Shown here: piece by piece, positions 59,925-64,000 of the stretch
Numbering within the stretch: the first letter of the stretch is position 1
Layout: each line of letters starts with the position of its first letter
Notes under the pieces: model-generated
Database searches by the model: none
What the model was told of the DNA's origin: nothing
Seen by the model: the letters and a program-made list of their open reading frames with translations, nothing else
Made by a program: the position numbers and the translations under genes
Source of the DNA: Melanopsichium pennsylvanicum
Lineage: Eukaryota > Basidiomycota > Ustilaginomycetes > Ustilaginales
Direction: 5' to 3'
Assembly (NCBI GenBank): GCA_900208305.1
Contig: OAPG01000003.1
Coordinates: forward strand, 310,001 to 374,000
DNA: 64,000 nt

Positions 59925-61100
59925 CTACAGGACCAAATATGCAGCCACTCCAACCACCAGAGTCAGAGATAGCGACATCCGTGGCTTTGAAGTCACTGCC
60001 GCATTATCGTAAATGCGCATGTAGTCAATCTCCCACCTAGCATCGCTGAAAGCGCCAGGAAAGTTCCTAACAAAGTTGTCACAGGAAGTGTTGTTGTATT
60101 GTGCAGCGCATCCGCTCGACGCAAATGTCTCGCCAGCCCAATCACCACAGAGTGAGAGGTTGATAATGATCTCGTGCTCGTCGAAGTAATTTTGCATCTG
60201 GCACACCGACCCATCGCCGGTGGCTAAGGCTGTTGATGTAGCGGAAGAGTTGGCTGTGTTGGCGAAGAATGCGCTGGGTCTGCCCCATTTGTTGAGTTCC
60301 GCAAGATCGTTGCCGGTAGCATTGCTGTTCGTCACCACGTACTTTGGAGCTGAGGCGCCGTCGGCAGTCGCAGCAACGGCAGAAGGAAGAGAGGAGGGGT
60401 TGGTGGAGATGGGCCAGAAGTAGACACCAATTCCTGGTTCCCCAGGCCTGGTTTCACGACGAACAGCAAAATAGCCTCCTCCGTTCTGGTTGAACGCAGG
60501 ACCAAAAGAGTTGTTTGCAGTGAAGCTTGCTGAGCAGCCCGGTTGATACGAGCAGTCCGTCTGCGATGTGAGCCCGCTCTGATCCGACCTAGATCCTCCT
60601 GGGATATGGCACCCGTATGACGTGTGCAAGCTGGCAAGATTGCGCGGACCTTGGTTGTTTGCTCCCTCGATGATATCGATCTCGCCACCTGAAGGCCAAT
60701 CTCCGTTGGTGCAAGTCCAGAATGCAGGCCATGTCGCGCAGCCTTGTGGCATGAAAGAGAACTTGCCCACGAGAACGCCATCGCCCATCAATCGATTGCT
60801 GTGTAATCGCACACTTTGACGACCTTGACCAGGAGAAACGACTGTCACGTTGTCAGCGCGGATCACAAAGCGATTGGAAGCATCGACGTAGGCAAGTCTG
60901 TTTTGAGTTGCCGTCAATCGATCGACGTAGTTGATTGTTCCATGTGTTGGGTCGGAATAGGACCAGAACCAAAAACGATCGAAAAATTGTCGTCCCACTA
61001 TTTCGTCATGAAGGGTGTAGTTGCCTGCAAGCACTGCACTTGATAGCAATAGGATCGCGAAAAGCAGCGTCATCGAGGAGGCGGCACCCGTAGCCAACAT
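59925..61100 (-). CDS. GPI-type secreted GH16 beta-glucanase
   Basis: 391 aa. Signal peptide near residues 8-25 (MTLLFAILLLSSAVLAG). The GH16 fold follows: FFDRFWFWSYSDPTHGTINYV, SVRLHSNRLMGDGVLVGKFSF, WPAFWTCTNGDWPSGGEIDIIEG with the intact catalytic ExDxxE (Glu, Asp, Glu at about 140-145), and RWEIDYMRIYDN at the end. Close in style to basidiomycete endo-1,3(4)-beta-glucanases (laminarinase type). The C-terminal 15-20 residues are hydrophobic after a small-residue stretch (NAAVTSKPRMSLSLTLVVGVAAYLVL), typical of a GPI attachment signal, so a cell-wall or plasma-membrane location is likely. Cysteine-rich loops and several Asn sequons fit secretion. Confidence 0.92.
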   Translation of the reverse strand: MLATGAASSMTLLFAILLLSSAVLAGNYTLHDEIVGRQFFDRFWFWSYSDPTHGTINYVDRLTATQNRLAYVDASNRFVIRADNVTVVSPGQGRQSVRLHSNRLMGDGVLVGKFSFMPQGCATWPAFWTCTNGDWPSGGEIDIIEGANNQGPRNLASLHTSYGCHIPGGSRSDQSGLTSQTDCSYQPGCSASFTANNSFGPAFNQNGGGYFAVRRETRPGEPGIGVYFWPISTNPSSLPSAVAATADGASAPKYVVTNSNATGNDLAELNKWGRPSAFFANTANSSATSTALATGDGSVCQMQNYFDEHEIIINLSLCGDWAGETFASSGCAAQYNNTSCDNFVRNFPGAFSDARWEIDYMRIYDNAAVTSKPRMSLSLTLVVGVAAYLVL

Positions 61101-62088
61101 GGTAGAGAAAGTGATAAGGTGGGTGTACTTTTGCCTCTCTATAAAACTTAACGAGGAAGAGAGCGAATCTAGTAGAATATCTATCGTATCCGACCTGAAA
61201 GCATCGTGCTAACCTATAAGGTGGAAATTTGGGGAGACAAGGGTGGTGAAGAAGGTTGTGGAGCTGTCATGGTAGAATGCTAAACAAGGAAAGTTACGAC
61301 AGGGAGAAGTCAAACCGTCATGGGGATGAAAAGCCGGTCTCTGTTGAGCGACGGCATCTTGGAAAGATATGGAGGCCAGGGTCTTGGCAGCGTGTAGGGG
61401 CGGGGAGTGGCTATGTGGTAAGCATGGCACGAAACTACCATCGACTCTTCTTACGTCTCGCCTTCTAATGGCGAATTTGCGAATTCGCAAAGGCGCGGGC
61501 GGCAAATAGAAAGCTTCGCGTCAAAAGAGAGAGAGGAAAAGAGAGGAGAAGAGAGATAAGCTGAGGCACGTTTTCGAAATCTCTCTTTCTCTCTGCACGA
61601 CATCGGAGGAGGAGCAAGCAAGAGTTCCTGAGAACGCCTGTCCCATGTGCCAAGCCGAAAGGCCGAGCCAAATTTAGAAGTACAGAATCCGGGCAAGGAA
61701 GCCGGAATCGATTGTGATTGATTTCTCGCCGACTCTTGCGGTGTCTAATTGAGCTTTGCCACCCTGTGTCAAATACTGCAATCCGTATGATTCGCGAGGA
61801 CTCAGAAGCGCTTTGCGAGGTCACCCGTAAGCTGGTAACTCGACTAACAAGGACACACACCTCACACACCTGTTGCTCACCAAGCTTTTACTCATAGAAC
61901 GATGCGATTGCAATTCGTTTTGATGGACGGAATGGTCTGCTCCAGCATTAGAGTATGCTTGATAACGATGAAAAGGCGGAACCTGCGGTGTACGAGGCGA
62001 GACTTTGGTGATTTGGCCTGTCTCAGACCGGCGAAGAGGCTGGATCTCTAAAACCAGCAGAGCGTGGTCTAGTACGTTCTTCCTGCTG
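61101..62088. other. intergenic region, no gene recognised
   Basis: About 1 kb upstream of the GH16 gene. A GA-rich run (about 61530-61560) is present. Short frames only. Confidence 0.4.
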
Positions 62089-62627
62089 CTACGACTCCAA
62101 AATCTCCTCGTAGTTGTCCAGCTGCTCTTCAATCTCTTTCTTGTTTCGCTGGCAAAGGTCACGATAGACATGCTGGATCTCGGGGAACAGGCTGAATTCT
62201 TCGTACTGCTTCAAGTTCTCCACCAACCGCCACACCATGATCTGCGATGTGATGTGCTCCGGAGCATCGGAACGCAGCTGGAGCATATCTTACTTGTCAG
62301 AGATACGATGAATGACGAGATCGTTCGCTGGCATCAGATGGCCATGCCACCAAGGAACCCTTCGCTGAGCAAGCGACCGTTTCTTTCTTGAATTTCGCCG
62401 TGCGTACTCGACGCGCTTTCGCTGGTCGGGCTTGCTTCTTTCCCCTGTGCCCCTAGACGATGCTGGAAAACGGCGACGCCTGGGTAGATGTAGTAGACTA
62501 GGCATTCAAGCTGTTCGTAAGTGACGTAATGAGTTTTGATTCTGGAAATCGGACCTTGAGAAGATTGTCCAAGTACTGCAGCTTCGGCAAGAGCGGATTG
62601 CAGTAGACTCTTGAACTAATTGCTAGA
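62089..62627 (-). pseudogene. fragmentary or multi-exon gene of unknown function
   Basis: Two protein-like stretches lie on the minus strand. The first opens after a TTAG (possible acceptor, about 62627) and runs about 97 codons (SALAEAAVLGQSSQGPISRI, YEQLECLVYYIYPGVAVFQH, ending SEGFLGGMAI). The second, in another frame, runs from about 62286 to 62089 (SDAPEHITSQIMVWRLVENL, FPEIQHVYRDLCQRNKKEIE, ending YEEILES) and is helical. A CTGAC plus CCAG before the second stretch could be an intron acceptor, but I could not find a consensus donor in the right phase, and its own frame has a TAA at 62290-62292. Either an intron I cannot place or a decayed gene. Confidence 0.35.
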
Positions 62628-62639
62628 GACACACAAGGC

Positions 62640-64000
62640 TTCAAGCTGGATTCAAACTACCATCGTATCGTCGACTGGCAACGATGGTGCGAGCAGAACA
62701 TAGTTGGATTCTGGGGACCTTATCAACGCTGCTAATACCTGTCATAGCATGCTTCGGGACAGATAGGGGTGGCAACAGTGTCTCTAGACAGCCAGGCTCC
62801 GTGTCTTCCAACAGATAGCCAGTGACGAAAAGGTGCAGCGCTCGGAGGTTGTAACGTCGCCGCGACGCGTCCTTGAGTCTGTCCAGGTCCGGTCTTGTTG
62901 TGTCGTCGTCGTGGATTGTCCATTTGTAGGAATTCTCGAAATTTACTTCTTCGCGATCCAGAAATTCGAGGAAGCTAGGCTCGTCTTTGCTAAGACGAAG
63001 GCTGTGACAAGCTCCTTCGCGAAAGAAAGTGATATTGAGATGAAAGCGCTTGTTCTTGTCAAGACACCAGTCTTTCTTAACACCTTACAACTCATGACAA
63101 GACAAGAAGTCAAGGTTGACTTCGACAGTATGATATAGAATGCTCATGACAAGTTTTGAGGGTACGCATTCTTCGCACTCTTGGGGATGATGGGCAAAGC
63201 CGATCAGAGTGAAATCACCTTGTTAGTGGCGTTTGCACAGAACTTACTATCGAAAAGTATTCAGTACGTTCTGCCACCAACCTTTCTGTAACGTGTGATC
63301 ACAAATGTGGAGCACATGACGACACTTGTTGCGATCTGACGGAGTGTAGCTAGGCTCAGTGAGAAATCAGACGCTGATCGTTTGCAAAGAAATAGGACGT
63401 TGATGTGCACTGAATAGCACCGAGAGTTTGGCATCCGAACGCGAAAGTAGATGGAGGAAATGGATCAAGCATCGGAGCCCTTCCCTCAAATGATGATACA
63501 TAGCCGGACGTGGCATAGCAGGAGTGTCCCGTGTGCAGTACTGATACCAGGGGCAACGCTCAAGACGACGCTAAAGTAAAACTCTTGAGCATCTGCATGG
63601 CTCGGAAACAGCGCTCAACCAGCTTTGACTGCGCAGCTTCATGGTCCAGCTTAGCCTTGCAAGATACAAAAGTTGCCCAGGGAATCCAGATCGAGCCTGC
63701 CTTGCCTGCGTCTTCGTTTTTTGATCATCTTTAGATCGACATGTTCTTCGAGAAACCTCTGACCCAGGGTTGCGGCCTGATTACAAGCGCAGCTTGAGGT
63801 ATGACGCGTGTTGGCAATGACTTTAAAAGCAGTGTGAACGCGCATGAGTTGCGTGTGTTCTGAGTACAAATACATTCGCTGCATAGCTTGCTTCCTCTTC
63901 TGGTACGCGATCATGTATCGGAGGATCCTCCAATGGGTTGGCATGGGGCTTCCGTCACATCCAATCTGTCGTATCGATTATGCTTTATCGCCAGCGCCAG
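62640..64000. other. gene-poor right end of the window
   Basis: 1.36 kb with only short frames on both strands (for example 62833-63138, which opens with GTG). No domain, RNA gene or repeat structure is recognised; a gene continuing beyond the window cannot be excluded. Confidence 0.35.

Overview
The window looks like nuclear DNA of a smut-type basidiomycete (Ustilaginomycotina). This is inferred from compact, mostly intron-poor genes on both strands; short introns of about 70-130 nt with GT(A/G)AG(T) donors and CTGAC/TACTAAC branch-like sites; a dispersed 5S rRNA gene; and typical fungal proteins such as Hap5, an SRm160-like PWI protein and an ergosteryl-aspartate synthase fusion. The species cannot be fixed from the sequence alone.

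Layout. 1-25.5 kb is ordinary gene-dense DNA: a truncated DUF427-MFS fusion (-), cytidine deaminase (+), a small membrane protein (-), two low-complexity proteins of unknown role (+), a METTL13-like methyltransferase (+), an SRRM1-like splicing factor (-), peroxisomal dienoyl-CoA isomerase (-), a small single-TM protein (-), a Ysc84-HAD phosphatase fusion (-), an MDR-family reductase (+), a secreted histidine phosphatase (-) and an AspRS-DUF2156 protein (ErdS, -). 25.5-37.4 kb is repeat territory. An 8.4-kb Ty3/gypsy chromovirus (27992-36410, 432-bp LTRs, 5-bp target duplication) sits inside an older smut repeat, and its integrase is itself interrupted by a relative of that repeat. 38-47 kb returns to housekeeping genes: Hap5, an MpaB-type oxygenase-like protein, Mediator Med10-like, a ubiquitin C-terminal hydrolase, and a head-to-head pair of divergent succinyl-CoA ligase-like genes. 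47-61 kb holds cell-surface-type genes: a membrane GT2 glycosyltransferase, a giant ConA/GH16-like lectin fused to an acyltransferase-3 domain, an MFS transporter broken by one stop codon, a 5S rRNA gene and a GPI-type GH16 glucanase. 61-64 kb is gene-poor with a fragmentary gene.

The most interesting object is the chromovirus. (1) Between pol and the 3' LTR, on the antisense strand, it carries a four-exon gene (371 aa, seven-cysteine motif, charged helical tail). All three introns are phase-consistent and invisible to the spliceosome in the genomic sense RNA, so they can survive retrotransposition. (2) gag and pol are joined by a textbook -1 frameshift signal: GGGAAAC in correct phase directly before the gag stop, a 5-nt spacer and a perfect 12-bp hairpin. 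(3) The LTRs differ at only three sites, all C-to-T changes in TpCpG, a RIP-like or methyl-cytosine signature, and coding substitutions in RNase H fit the same change. The copy is therefore young but already inactivated.

How genes may work together: the GT2, ConA-acyltransferase and GH16 genes, with the damaged MFS gene, could make, acylate, export and trim a cell-surface glycan. This rests only on proximity and domain content. The paired succinyl-CoA ligase-like genes probably form one heteromeric mitochondrial enzyme of altered function.
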